From positions 22,087,638-22,151,637 of the forward strand of contig OZ059900.1 of assembly GCA_964057225.1 (NCBI GenBank): a DNA stretch of 64,000 bases, read 5' to 3'. Positions 10,801-24,626 of the stretch are shown here, in pieces (the stretch's first letter is position 1; the number at the start of each line of letters is the position of its first letter). The stretch comes from Auanema rhodensis (lineage: Eukaryota > Nematoda > Chromadorea > Rhabditida > Rhabditidae). Below the pieces are notes generated by a model. That model was not told where the DNA came from. It searched no databases and saw only the letters and a list, made by a program, of their open reading frames with translations. A program made the translations under genes and the position numbers.

Positions 10801-12997
10801 GCTTCATTTTAGTATGTAACACGCTGAAATTCGTTGCATTTGACGACTCATATGAACAAAAATCGATTTAATCAATATTAGCCATAAGGGGCGTGCCCTC
10901 AGAATATGCTAATTTCCTTAATTTTCTAACCCCTGTTTTTTTGTCGTGAAAGTGGAACTAGACGTTGTACGAACAATTTTGAGCTAGGTTTCATTGACAT
11001 TGCATGAGTTTGAACACATGAAATCGTAAGTCAAAACCTTGTTTACAGCGAAATTTCCAAAAACTGGTTTTCCAGCATAATAAAATATTTCTCATGGGAA
11101 ATACTGTGTTTTCGTATTTTTCTAGTGTTCAGCATGTAAAATGCTTCATTTTAGTATGTAACACGCTGAAATTCGTTGCATTTGACGACTCATATGAACA
11201 AAAATCGATTTAATCAATATTAGCCATAAGGGGCGTGCCCTCAGAATATGCTAATTTCCTTAATTTTCTAACCCCTGTTTTTTTGTCGTGAAAGTGGAAC
11301 TAGACGTTGTACGAACAATTTTGAGCTAGGTTTCATTGACATTGCATGAGTTTGAACACATGAAATCGTAAGTCAAAACCTTGTTTACAGCGAAATTTCC
11401 AAAAACTGGTTTTCCAGCATAATAAAATATTTCTCATGGGAAATACTGTGTTTTTGTATTTTTCTAGTGTTCAGCATGTAAAATGCTTCATTTTAGTATG
11501 TAACACGCTGAAATTCGTTGCATTCGACGACTCATATGAACAAAAATCGATTTAATCAATATTAGCCATAAGGGGCGTGCCCTCAGAATATGCTAATTTC
11601 CTTAATTTTCTAACCCCTGTTTTTTTGTCGTGAAAGTGGAACTACACGTTGTACGAACAATTTTGAGCTAGGTTTCATTGACATTGCATGAGTTTGAACA
11701 CATGAAATCGTAAGTCAAAACCTTGTTTACAGCGAAATTTCCAAAAACTGGTTTTCCAGCATAATAAAATATTTCTCATGAGAAATACTGTGTTTTCGTA
11801 TTTTTCTAGTGTTCAGCATGTAAAATGCTTCATTTTAGTATGTAACACGCTGAAATTCGTTGCATTTGACGACTCATATGAACAAAAATCGATTTAATCA
11901 ATATTAGCCATAAGGGGCGTGCCCTCAGAATATGCTAATTTCCTTAATTTTCTAACCCCTGTTTTTTTGTCGTGAAAGTGGAACTAGACGTTGTACGAAC
12001 AATTTTGAGCTAGGTTTCATTGACATTGCATGAGTTTGAACACATGAAATCGTAAGTCAAAACCTTGTTTACAGCGAAATTTCCAAAAACTGGTTTTCCA
12101 GCATAATAAAATATTTCTCATGGGAAATACTGTGTTTTTGTATTTTACTAGTGTTCAGCATGTAAAATGCTTCATTTTAGTATGTAACACGCTGAAATTC
12201 GTTGCATTTGACGACTCATATGAACAAAAATCGATTTAATCAATATTAGCCATAAGGGGCGTGCCCTCAGAATATGCTAATTTCCTTCATTTTCTAACCC
12301 CTGTTTTTTTGTCGTGAAAGTGGAACTAGACGTTGTACGAACAATTTTGAGCTAGGTTTCATTGACATTGCATGAGTTTGAACACATGAAATCGTAAGTC
12401 AAAACCTTGTTTACAGCGAAATTTCCAAAAACTGGTTTTCCAGCATAATAAAATATTTCTCATGGGAAATACTGTGTTTTTGTATTTTTCTAGTGTTCAG
12501 CATGTAAAATGCTTCATTTTAGTATGTAACACGCTGAAATTCGTTGCATTTGACGACTCATATGAACAAAAATCGATTTAATCAATATTAGCCATAAGGG
12601 GCGTGCCCTCAGAATATGCTAATTTCCTTAATTTTCTAACCCCTGTTTTTTTTGTCGTGAAAGTGGAACTAGACGTTGTACGAATAATTTTGAGCTAGGT
12701 TTCATTGACATTGCATGAGTTTGAACACATGAAATCGTAAGTCAAAACCTTGTTTACAGCGAAATTTCCAAAAACTGGTTTTCCAGCATAATAAAATATT
12801 TCTCATGGGAAATACTGTGTTTTTGTATTTTTCTAGTGTTCAGCATGTAAAATGCTTCATTTTAGTATGTAACACGCTGAAATTCGTTGCATTCGACGAC
12901 TCATATGAACAAAAATCGATTTAATCAATATTAGCCATAAGGGGCGTGCCCTCAGAATATGCTAATTTCCTTAATTTTATAACCCCTGTTTTTTTGT
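7867..12997 (+). repeat. Large segmental duplication, copy 1 (M24-M38)
   Basis: Fifteen monomers: 330T; 17A+206A; 177A+245A; 177A; 17A+153A; consensus; 239C; 17C+169C+173A+245A; 177A; 169C; 239C; 17C+153A+169C; 177A+319C; consensus with T8; 30T+239C. The same order is found at 14024-19838 with two extra monomers. Shared rare states (173A, 319C, T8, 30T) leave little doubt that the two are copies. M38 also has a private 324A. The first four monomers are also the second copy of the segment at 5473-6840. Confidence 0.88.
12313..12655 (+). repeat. 343-bp monomer with T8 tract (M37)
   Basis: Consensus at all diagnostic positions except one extra T in the terminal tract. Its counterpart in the second duplication copy, M57 (19154-19496), has the same extra T and the same neighbours (177A+319C before, 30T+239C after), so the length change was present before duplication. 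Confidence 0.85.
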
Positions 12998-13339
12998 CGT
13001 GAAAGTGGAACTACACGTTGTACGAACAATTTTGAGCTAGGTTTCATTGACATTGCATGAGTTTGAACACATGAAATCGTAAGTCAAAACCTTGTTTACA
13101 GCGAAATTTCCAAAAACTGGTTTTCCAGCATAATAAAATATTTCTCATGGGAAATACTGTGTTTTTGTATTTTTCTAGTGTTCAGCATGTAAAATGCTTC
13201 ATATTAGTATGTAACACGCTGAAATTCGTTGCATTTGACGACTCATATGAACAAAAATCGATTTAATCAATATTAGCCATAAGGGGCGTGCCCTCAGAAT
13301 ATGCTAATTTCCTTAATTTTCTAACCCCTGTTTTTTTGT
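12998..13339 (+). repeat. Chimeric monomer M39 at a subfamily junction
   Basis: The left part has 17C (13014), as expected after M38 and as in M59 (17C+169C). At 169 (13166) it has the consensus T and at 206 (13203) it has A, the state of the 17A+206A subfamily. The following monomer (M40: 43A+172T) is the type that normally follows 206A monomers (M9 then M10). The context therefore switches inside M39, between 13014 and about 13166, which is what unequal exchange within a monomer would leave. Confidence 0.65.
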
Positions 13340-14023
13340 CGTGAAAGTGGAACTAGACGTTGTACGAACAATTTTGAGCTAAGTTTCATTGACATTGCAT
13401 GAGTTTGAACACATGAAATCGTAAGTCAAAACCTTGTTTACAGCGAAATTTCCAAAAACTGGTTTTCCAGCATAATAAAATATTTCTCATGGGAAATACT
13501 GTGTTTTTGTTTTTTTCTAGTGTTCAGCATGTAAAATGCTTCATTTTAGTATGTAACACGCTGAAATTCGTTGCATTTGACGACTCATATGAACAAAAAT
13601 CGATTTAATCAATATTAGCCATAAGGGGCGTGCCCTCAGAATATGCTAATTTCCTTAATTTTCTAACCCTTGTTTTTTTGTCGTGAAAGTGGAACTAGAC
13701 GTTGTACGAACAATTTTGAGCTAGGTTTCATTGACATTGCATGAGTTTGAACACATGAAATCGTAAGTCAAAACCTTGTTTACAGCGAAATTTCCAAAAA
13801 CTGGTTTTCCAGCATAATAAAATATTTCTCATGGGAAATACTGTGTTTTTGTATTTTACTAGTGTTCAGCATGTAAAATGCTTCATTTTAGTATGTAACA
13901 CGCTGAAATTCGTTGCATTTGACGACTCATATGAACAAAAATCGATTTAATCAATATTAGCCATAAGGGGCGTGCCCTCAGAATATGCTAATTTCCTTAA
14001 TTTTCTAACCCCTGTTTTTTTGT

Positions 14024-17000
14024 CGTGAAAGTGGAACTAGACGTTGTACGAACAATTTTGAGCTAGGTTTCATTGACATTGCATGAGTTTGAACACATGA
14101 AATCGTAAGTCAAAACCTTGTTTACAGCGAAATTTCCAAAAACTGGTTTTCCAGCATAATAAAATATTTCTCATGGGAAATACTGTGTTTTTGTATTTTT
14201 CTAGTGTTCAGCATGTAAAATGCTTCATTTTAGTATGTAACACGCTGAAATTCGTTGCATTTGACGACTCATATGAACAAAAATCGATTTAATCAATATT
14301 AGCCATAAGGGGCGTGCCCTCAGAATATGCTAATTTCCTTAATTTTCTAACCTCTGTTTTTTTGTCGTGAAAGTGGAACTAAACGTTGTACGAACAATTT
14401 TGAGCTAGGTTTCATTGACATTGCATGAGTTTGAACACATGAAATCGTAAGTCAAAACCTTGTTTACAGCGAAATTTCCAAAAACTGGTTTTCCAGCATA
14501 ATAAAATATTTCTCATGGGAAATACTGTGTTTTTGTATTTTTCTAGTGTTCAGCATGTAAAATGCTTCATATTAGTATGTAACACGCTGAAATTCGTTGC
14601 ATTTGACGACTCATATGAACAAAAATCGATTTAATCAATATTAGCCATAAGGGGCGTGCCCTCAGAATATGCTAATTTCCTTAATTTTCTAACCCCTGTT
14701 TTTTTGTCGTGAAAGTGGAACTAGACGTTGTACGAACAATTTTGAGCTAGGTTTCATTGACATTGCATGAGTTTGAACACATGAAATCGTAAGTCAAAAC
14801 CTTGTTTACAGCGAAATTTCCAAAAACTGGTTTTCCAGCATAATAAAATATTTCTCATGGGAAATACTGTGTTTTTGTATTTTACTAGTGTTCAGCATGT
14901 AAAATGCTTCATTTTAGTATGTAACACGCTGAAATTCGTTGCATTTGACGACTCATATGAACAAAAATCGATTTAATCAATATTAGCCATAAGGGGCGTG
15001 CCCTCAGAATATGCTAATTTCCTTAATTTTCTAACCCCTGTTTTTTTGTCGTGAAAGTGGAACTAGACGTTGTACGAACAATTTTGAGCTAAGTTTCATT
15101 GACATTGCATGAGTTTGAACACATGAAATCGTAAGTCAAAACCTTGTTTACAGCGAAATTTCCAAAAACTGGTTTTCCAGCATAATAAAATATTTCTCAT
15201 GGGAAATACTGTGTTTTTGTTTTTTTCTAGTGTTCAGCATGTAAAATGCTTCATTTTAGTATGTAACACGCTGAAATTCGTTGCATTTGACGAATCATAT
15301 GAACAAAAATCGATTTAATCAATATTAGCCATAAGGGGCGTGCCCTCAGAATATGCTAATTTCCTTAATTTTCTAACCCCTGTTTTTTTGTCGTGAAAGT
15401 GGAACTAGACGTTGTACGAACAATTTTGAGCTAGGTTTCATTGACATTGCATGAGTTTGAACACATGAAATCGTAAGTCAAAACCTTGTTTACAGCGAAA
15501 TTTCCAAAAACTGGTTTTCCAGCATAATAAAATATTTCTCATGGGAAATACTGTGTTTTTGTATTTTACTAGTGTTCAGCATGTAAAATGCTTCATTTTA
15601 GTATGTAACACGCTGAAATTCGTTGCATTTGACGACTCATATGAACAAAAATCGATTTAATCAATATTAGCCATAAGGGGCGTGCCCTCAGAATATGCTA
15701 ATTTCCTTAATTTTCTAACCCCTGTTTTTTTGTCGTGAAAGTGGAACTAAACGTTGTACGAACAATTTTGAGCTAGGTTTCATTGACATTGCATGAGTTT
15801 GAACACATGAAATCGTAAGTCAAAACCTTGTTTACAGCGAAATTTCCAAAAACTGGTTTTCCAGCATAATAAAATATTTCTCATGAGAAATACTGTGTTT
15901 TTGTATTTTTCTAGTGTTCAGCATGTAAAATGCTTCATTTTAGTATGTAACACGCTGAAATTCGTTGCATTTGACGACTCATATGAACAAAAATCGATTT
16001 AATCAATATTAGCCATAAGGGGCGTGCCCTCAGAATATGCTAATTTCCTTAATTTTCTAACCCCTGTTTTTTTGTCGTGAAAGTGGAACTAGACGTTGTA
16101 CGAACAATTTTGAGCTAGGTTTCATTGACATTGCATGAGTTTGAACACATGAAATCGTAAGTCAAAACCTTGTTTACAGCGAAATTTCCAAAAACTGGTT
16201 TTCCAGCATAATAAAATATTTCTCATGGGAAATACTGTGTTTTTGTATTTTTCTAGTGTTCAGCATGTAAAATGCTTCATTTTAGTATGTAACACGCTGA
16301 AATTCGTTGCATTTGACGACTCATATGAACAAAAATCGATTTAATCAATATTAGCCATAAGGGGCGTGCCCTCAGAATATGCTAATTTCCTTAATTTTCT
16401 AACCCCTGTTTTTTTGTCGTGAAAGTGGAACTAGACGTTGTACGAACAATTTTGAGCTAGGTTTCATTGACATTGCATGAGTTTGAACACATGAAATCGT
16501 AAGTCAAAACCTTGTTTACAGCGAAATTTCCAAAAACTGGTTTTCCAGCATAATAAAATATTTCTCATGGGAAATACTGTGTTTTTGTATTTTTCTAGTG
16601 TTCAGCATGTAAAATGCTTCATTTTAGTATGTAACACGCTGAAATTCGTTGCATTCGACGACTCATATGAACAAAAATCGATTTAATCAATATTAGCCAT
16701 AAGGGGCGTGCCCTCAGAATATGCTAATTTCCTTAATTTTCTAACCCCTGTTTTTTTGTCGTGAAAGTGGAACTACACGTTGTACGAACAATTTTGAGCT
16801 AGGTTTCATTGACATTGCATGAGTTTGAACACATGAAATCGTAAGTCAAAACCTTGTTTACAGCGAAATTTCCAAAAACTGGTTTTCCAGCATAATAAAA
16901 TATTTCTCATGGGAAATACTGTGTTTTCGTAATTTTCTAGTGTTCAGCATGTAAAATGCTTCATTTTAGTATGTAACACGCTGAAATTCGTTGCATTTGA

Positions 17001-19838
17001 CGAATCATATGAACAAAAATCGATTTAATCAATATTAGCCATAAGGGGCGTGCCCTCAGAATATGCTAATTTCCTTAATTTTCTAACCCCTGTTTTTTTG
17101 TCGTGAAAGTGGAACTAGACGTTGTACGAACAATTTTGAGCTAGGTTTCATTGACATTGCATGAGTTTGAACACATGAAATCGTAAGTCAAAACCTTGTT
17201 TACAGCGAAATTTCCAAAAACTGGTTTTCCAGCATAATAAAATATTTCTCATGGGAAATACTGTGTTTTTGTATTTTACTAGTGTTCAGCATGTAAAATG
17301 CTTCATTTTAGTATGTAACACGCTGAAATTCGTTGCATTTGACGACTCATATGAACAAAAATCGATTTAATCAATATTAGCCATAAGGGGCGTGCCCTCA
17401 GAATATGCTAATTTCCTTAATTTTCTAACCCCTGTTTTTTTGTCGTGAAAGTGGAACTAGACGTTGTACGAACAATTTTGAGCTAGGTTTCATTGACATT
17501 GCATGAGTTTGAACACATGAAATCGTAAGTCAAAACCTTGTTTACAGCGAAATTTCCAAAAACTGGTTTTCCAGCATAATAAAATATTTCTCATGGGAAA
17601 TACTGTGTTTTTGTATTTTTCTAGTGTTCAGCATGTAAAATGCTTCATTTTAGTATGTAACACGCTGAAATTCGTTGCATTTGACGACTCATATGAACAA
17701 AAATCGATTTAATCAATATTAGCCATAAGGGGCGTGCCCTCAGAATATGCTAATTTCCTTAATTTTCTAACCCCTGTTTTTTTGTCGTGAAAGTGGAACT
17801 AGACGTTGTACGAACAATTTTGAGCTAGGTTTCATTGACATTGCATGAGTTTGAACACATGAAATCGTAAGTCAAAACCTTGTTTACAGCGAAATTTCCA
17901 AAAACTGGTTTTCCAGCATAATAAAATATTTCTCATGGGAAATACTGTGTTTTTGTATTTTTCTAGTGTTCAGCATGTAAAATGCTTCATTTTAGTATGT
18001 AACACGCTGAAATTCGTTGCATTTGACGACTCATATGAACAAAAATCGATTTAATCAATATTAGCCATAAGGGGCGTGCCCTCAGAATATGCTAATTTCC
18101 TTAATTTTCTAACCCCTGTTTTTTTGTCGTGAAAGTGGAACTAGACGTTGTACGAACAATTTTGAGCTAGGTTTCATTGACATTGCATGAGTTTGAACAC
18201 ATGAAATCGTAAGTCAAAACCTTGTTTACAGCGAAATTTCCAAAAACTGGTTTTCCAGCATAATAAAATATTTCTCATGGGAAATACTGTGTTTTTGTAT
18301 TTTTCTAGTGTTCAGCATGTAAAATGCTTCATTTTAGTATGTAACACGCTGAAATTCGTTGCATTCGACGACTCATATGAACAAAAATCGATTTAATCAA
18401 TATTAGCCATAAGGGGCGTGCCCTCAGAATATGCTAATTTCCTTAATTTTCTAACCCCTGTTTTTTTGTCGTGAAAGTGGAACTACACGTTGTACGAACA
18501 ATTTTGAGCTAGGTTTCATTGACATTGCATGAGTTTGAACACATGAAATCGTAAGTCAAAACCTTGTTTACAGCGAAATTTCCAAAAACTGGTTTTCCAG
18601 CATAATAAAATATTTCTCATGAGAAATACTGTGTTTTCGTATTTTTCTAGTGTTCAGCATGTAAAATGCTTCATTTTAGTATGTAACACGCTGAAATTCG
18701 TTGCATTTGACGACTCATATGAACAAAAATCGATTTAATCAATATTAGCCATAAGGGGCGTGCCCTCAGAATATGCTAATTTCCTTAATTTTCTAACCCC
18801 TGTTTTTTTGTCGTGAAAGTGGAACTAGACGTTGTACGAACAATTTTGAGCTAGGTTTCATTGACATTGCATGAGTTTGAACACATGAAATCGTAAGTCA
18901 AAACCTTGTTTACAGCGAAATTTCCAAAAACTGGTTTTCCAGCATAATAAAATATTTCTCATGGGAAATACTGTGTTTTTGTATTTTACTAGTGTTCAGC
19001 ATGTAAAATGCTTCATTTTAGTATGTAACACGCTGAAATTCGTTGCATTTGACGACTCATATGAACAAAAATCGATTTAATCAATATTAGCCATAAGGGG
19101 CGTGCCCTCAGAATATGCTAATTTCCTTCATTTTCTAACCCCTGTTTTTTTGTCGTGAAAGTGGAACTAGACGTTGTACGAACAATTTTGAGCTAGGTTT
19201 CATTGACATTGCATGAGTTTGAACACATGAAATCGTAAGTCAAAACCTTGTTTACAGCGAAATTTCCAAAAACTGGTTTTCCAGCATAATAAAATATTTC
19301 TCATGGGAAATACTGTGTTTTTGTATTTTTCTAGTGTTCAGCATGTAAAATGCTTCATTTTAGTATGTAACACGCTGAAATTCGTTGCATTTGACGACTC
19401 ATATGAACAAAAATCGATTTAATCAATATTAGCCATAAGGGGCGTGCCCTCAGAATATGCTAATTTCCTTAATTTTCTAACCCCTGTTTTTTTTGTCGTG
19501 AAAGTGGAACTAGACGTTGTACGAATAATTTTGAGCTAGGTTTCATTGACATTGCATGAGTTTGAACACATGAAATCGTAAGTCAAAACCTTGTTTACAG
19601 CGAAATTTCCAAAAACTGGTTTTCCAGCATAATAAAATATTTCTCATGGGAAATACTGTGTTTTTGTATTTTTCTAGTGTTCAGCATGTAAAATGCTTCA
19701 TTTTAGTATGTAACACGCTGAAATTCGTTGCATTCGACGACTCATATGAACAAAAATCGATTTAATCAATATTAGCCATAAGGGGCGTGCCCTCAGAATA
19801 TGCTAATTTCCTTAATTTTCTAACCCCTGTTTTTTTGT
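14024..19838 (+). repeat. Large segmental duplication, copy 2 (M42-M58)
   Basis: Seventeen monomers in the same order as 7867-12997, with an offset growing from 18 to 20 monomers: 330T; 17A+206A; 177A; 43A+172T+245A; 177A; 17A+153A; consensus; 239C; 17C+169C+173A+245A; 177A; consensus; consensus; 239C; 17C+153A+169C; 177A+319C; consensus with T8; 30T+239C. M44 and M45 here stand where copy 1 has the single hybrid M26, and M52-M53 stand where copy 1 has M33. M59 (17C+169C) follows, as M39 does in copy 1 before the junction. Confidence 0.88.
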
Positions 19839-20180
19839 CGTGAAAGTGGAACTACACGTTGTACGAACAATTTTGAGCTAGGTTTCATTGACATTGCATG
19901 AGTTTGAACACATGAAATCGTAAGTCAAAACCTTGTTTACAGCGAAATTTCCAAAAACTGGTTTTCCAGCATAATAAAATATTTCTCATGGGAAATACTG
20001 TGTTTTCGTATTTTTCTAGTGTTCAGCATGTAAAATGCTTCATTTTAGTATGTAACACGCTGAAATTCGTTGCATTTGACGACTCATATGAACAAAAATC
20101 GATTTAATCAATATTAGCCATAAGGGGCGTGCCCTCAGAATATGCTAATTTCCTTAATTTTCTAACCCCTGTTTTTTTGT

Positions 20181-22574
20181 CGTGAAAGTGGAACTAGACG
20201 TTGTACGAACAATTTTGAGCTAGGTTTCATTGACATTGCATGAGTTTGAACACATGAAATCGTAAGTCAAAACCTTGTTTACAGCGAAATTTCCAAAAAC
20301 TGGTTTTCCAGCATAATAAAATATTTCTCATGAGAAATACTGTGTTTTTGTATTTTTCTAGTGTTCAGCATGTAAAATGCTTCATTTTAGTATGTAACAC
20401 GCTGAAATTCGTTGCATTTGACGACTCATATGAACAAAAATCGATTTAATCAATATTAGCCATAAGGGGCGTGCCCTCAGAATATGCTAATTTCCTTAAT
20501 TTTCTAACCCCTGTTTTTTTGTCGTGAAAGTGGAACTAGACGTTGTACAAACAATTTTGAGCTAGGTTTCATAGACATTGCATGAGTTTGAACACATGAA
20601 ATCGTAAGTCAAAACCTTGTTTACAGAGAAATTTCCAAAAACTGGTTTTCCAGCATAATAAAATATTTCTCATGAGAAATACTGTGTTTTTGTATTTTTC
20701 TAGTGTTCAGCATGTAAAATGCTTCATTTTAGTATGTAACACGCTGAAATTCGTTGCATTTGACGACTCATATGAACAAAAATCGATTTAATCAATATTA
20801 GCCATAAGGGGCGTGCCCTCAGAATATGCTAATTTCCTTAATTTTCTAACCCCTGTTTTTTTGTCGTGAAAGTGGAACTAGACGTTGTACGAACATTTTT
20901 GAGCTAGGTTTCATTGACATTGCATGAGTTTGAACACATGAAATCGTAAGTCAAAACCTTGTTTACAGCGAAATTTCCAAAAACTGGTTTTCCAGCATAA
21001 TAAAATATTTCTCATGGGAAATACTGTGTTTTTGTATTTCTCTAGTGTTCAGCATGTAAAATGCTTCATTTTAGTATGTAACACGCTGAAATTCGTTGCA
21101 TTTGACGACTCATATGAACAAAAATCGATTTAATCAATATTAGCCATAAGGGGCGTGCCCTCAGAATATGCTAATTTCCTTAATGTTCTAGCCCCTGTTT
21201 TTTTGTCGTGAAAGTGGAACTAGACGTTGTACGAACAATTTTGAGCTAAGTTTCATTGACATTGCATGAGTTTGAACACATGAAATCGTAAGTCAAAACC
21301 TTGTTTACAGCGAAATTTCCAAAAACTGGTTTTCCAGCATAATAAAATATTTCTCATGGGAAATACTGTGTTTTTGTATTTTTCTAGTGTTCAGCATGTA
21401 AAATGCTTCATTTTAGTATGTAACACGCTGAAATTCGTTGCATTCGACGACTCATATGAACAAAAATCGATTTAATCAATATTAGCCATAAGGGGCGTGC
21501 CCTCAGAATATGCTAATTTCCTTAATTTTCTAACCCCTGTTTTTTTGTCGTGAAAGTGGAACTAGACGTTGTACGAACAATTTTGAGCTAGGTTTCATTG
21601 ACATTGCATGAGTTTGAACACATGAAATCGTAAGTCAAAACCTTGTTTACAGCGAAATTTCCAAAAACTGGTTTTCCAGCATAATAAAATATTTCTCATG
21701 GGAAATACTGTGTTTTTGTATTTTTCTAGTGTTCAGCATGTAAAATGCTTCATTTTAGTATGTAACACGCTGAAATTCGTTGCATTTGACGACTCATATG
21801 AACAAAAATCGATTTAATCAATATTAGCCATAAGGGGTGTGCCCTCAGAATATGCTAATTTCCTTAATTTTCTAACCCCTGTTTTTTTGTCGTGAAAGTG
21901 GAACTAGACGTTGTACGAACAATTTTGAGCTAGGTTTCATTGACATTGCATGAGTTTGAACACATGAAATCGTAAGTCAAAACCTTGTTTACAGCGAAAT
22001 TTCCAAAAACTGGTTTTCCAGCATAATAAAATATTTCTCATGGGAAATACTGTGTTTTTGTATTTTTCTAGTGTTCAGCATGTAAAATGCTTCATTTTAG
22101 TATGTAACACGCTGAAATTCGTTGCATTCGACGACTCATATGAACAAAAATCGATTTAATCAATATTAGCCATAAGGGGCGTGCCCTCAGAATATGCTAA
22201 TTTCCTTAATTTTCTAACCCTTGTTTTTTTGTCGTGAAAGTGGAACTAGACGTTGTACGAACAATTTTGAGCTAGGTTTCATTGACATTGCATGAGTTTG
22301 AACACATGAAATCGTAAGTCAAAACCTTGTTTACAGCGAAATTTCCAAAAACTGGTTTTCCAGCATAATAAAATATTTCTCATGGGAAATACTGTGTTTT
22401 TGTATTTTTCTAGTGTTCAGCATGTAAAATGCTTCATTTTAGTATGTAACACGCTGAAATTCGTTGCATTTGACGACTCATATGAACAAAAATCGATTTA
22501 ATCAATATTAGCCATAAGGGGCGTGCCCTCAGAATATGCTAATTTCCTTAATTTTCTAACCCCTGTTTTTTTGT
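20181..22574 (+). repeat. Seven-monomer segment M60-M66, related to M67-M72
   Basis: The order is 153A; 27A+51A+105A+153A; 32T+176C+320G+327G; 43A+239C; 290T; 239C+331T; consensus. The first two monomers recur exactly seven monomers later as M67-M68. The rare set 27A+51A+105A is found only in M61 and M68. M62 combines 32T (20896), typical of M69, with 327G (21191), typical of M70, so it looks like a fusion of those two types with one monomer lost. Confidence 0.75.
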
Positions 22575-24626
22575 CGTGAAAGTGGAACTAGACGTTGTAC
22601 GAACAATTTTGAGCTAGGTTTCATTGACATTGCATGAGTTTGAACACATGAAATCGTAAGTCAAAACCTTGTTTACAGCGAAATTTCCAAAAACTGGTTT
22701 TCCAGCATAATAAAATATTTCTCATGAGAAATACTGTGTTTTTGTATTTTTCTAGTGTTCAGCATGTAAAATGCTTCATTTTAGTATGTAACACGCTGAA
22801 ATTCGTTGCATTTGACGACTCATATGAACAAAAATCGATTTAATCAATATTAGCCATAAGGGGCGTGCCCTCAGAATATGCTAATTTCCTTAATTTTCTA
22901 ACCCCTGTTTTTTTGTCGTGAAAGTGGAACTAGACGTTGTACAAACAATTTTGAGCTAGGTTTCATAGACATTGCATGAGTTTGAACACATGAAATCGTA
23001 AGTCAAAACCTTGTTTACAGAGAAATTTCCAAAAACTGGTTTTCCAGCATAATAAAATATTTCTCATGAGAAATACTGTGTTTTTGTATTTTTCTAGTGT
23101 TCAGCATGTAAAATGCTTCATTTTAGTATGTAACACGCTGAAATTCGTTGCATTTGACGACTCATATGAACAAAAATCGATTTAATCAATATTAGCCATA
23201 AGGGGCGTGCCCTCAGAATATGCTAATTTCCTTAATTTTCTAACCCCTGTTTTTTTGTCGTGAAAGTGGAACTAGACGTTGTACGAACATTTTTGAGCTA
23301 GGTTTCATTGACATTGCATGAGTTTGAACACATGAAATCGTAAGTCAAAACCTTGTTTACAGCGAAATTTCCAAAAACTGGTTTTCCAGCATAATAAAAT
23401 ATTTCTCATGGGAAATACTGTGTTTTCGTATTTTTCTAGTGTTCAGCATGTAAAATGCTTCATTTTAGTATGTAACACGCTGAAATTCGTTGCATTTGAC
23501 GAATCATATGAACAAAAATCGATTTAATCAATATTAGCCATAAGGGGCGTGCCCTCAGAATATGCTAATTTCCTTAATTTTCTAACCCCTGTTTTTTTGT
23601 CGTGAAAGTGGAACTAGACGTTGTACGAACAATTTTGAGCTACGTTTCATTGACATTGCATGAGTTTGAACACATGAAATCGTAAGTCAAAACCTTGTTT
23701 ACAGCGAAATTTCCAAAAACTGGTTTTCCAGCATAATAAAATATTTCTCATGGGAAATACTGTGTTTTTGTATTTTTCTAGTGTTCAGCATGTAAAATGC
23801 TTCATATTAGTATGTAACACGCTGAAATTCGTTGCATTTGACGACTCATATGAACAAAAATCGATTTAATCAATATTAGCCATAAGGGGCGTGCCCTCAG
23901 AATATGCTAATTTCCTTAATTTTCTAGCCCCTGTTTTTTTGTCGTGAAAGTGGAACTAGACGTTGTACGAACAATTTTGAGCTAAGTTTCATTGACATTG
24001 CATGAGTTTGAACACATGAAATCGTAAGTCAAAACCTTGTTTACAGCGAAATTTCCAAAAACTGGTTTTCCAGCATAATAAAATATTTCTCATGGGAAAT
24101 ACTGTGTTTTCGTATTTTCCTAGTGTTCAGCATGTAAAATGCTTCATTTTAGTATGTAACACGCTGAAATTCGTTGCATTCGACGACTCATATGAACAAA
24201 AATCGATTTAATCAATATTAGCCATAAGGGGCGTGCCCTCAGAATATGCTAATTTCCTTAATTTTCTAACCCCTGTTTTTTTGTCGTGAAAGTGGAACTA
24301 GACGTTGTACGAACAATTTTGAGCTAGGTTTCATTGACATTGCATGAGTTTGAACACATGAAATCGTAAGTCAAAACCTTGTTTACAGCGAAATTTCCAA
24401 AAACTGGTTTTCCAGCATAATAAAATATTTCTCATGGGAAATACTGTGTTTTTGTATTTTTCTAGTGTTCAGCATGTAAAATGCTTCATTTTAGTATGTA
24501 ACACGCTGAAATTCGTTGCATTTGACGACTCATATGAACAAAAATCGATTTAATCAATATTAGCCATAAGGGGTGTGCCCTCAGAATATGCTAATTTCCT
24601 TAATTTTCTAACCCCTGTTTTTTTGT
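22575..24626 (+). repeat. Second copy of the M60 segment (M67-M72)
   Basis: The order is 153A; 27A+51A+105A+153A; 32T+169C+245A; 43C+206A+327G; 43A+169C+177C+239C; 290T. It parallels M60-M64 with two monomers (M69, M70) where the other copy has one (M62). Its right part is also the start of the 11-monomer HOR, so the two structures overlap. Confidence 0.72.
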
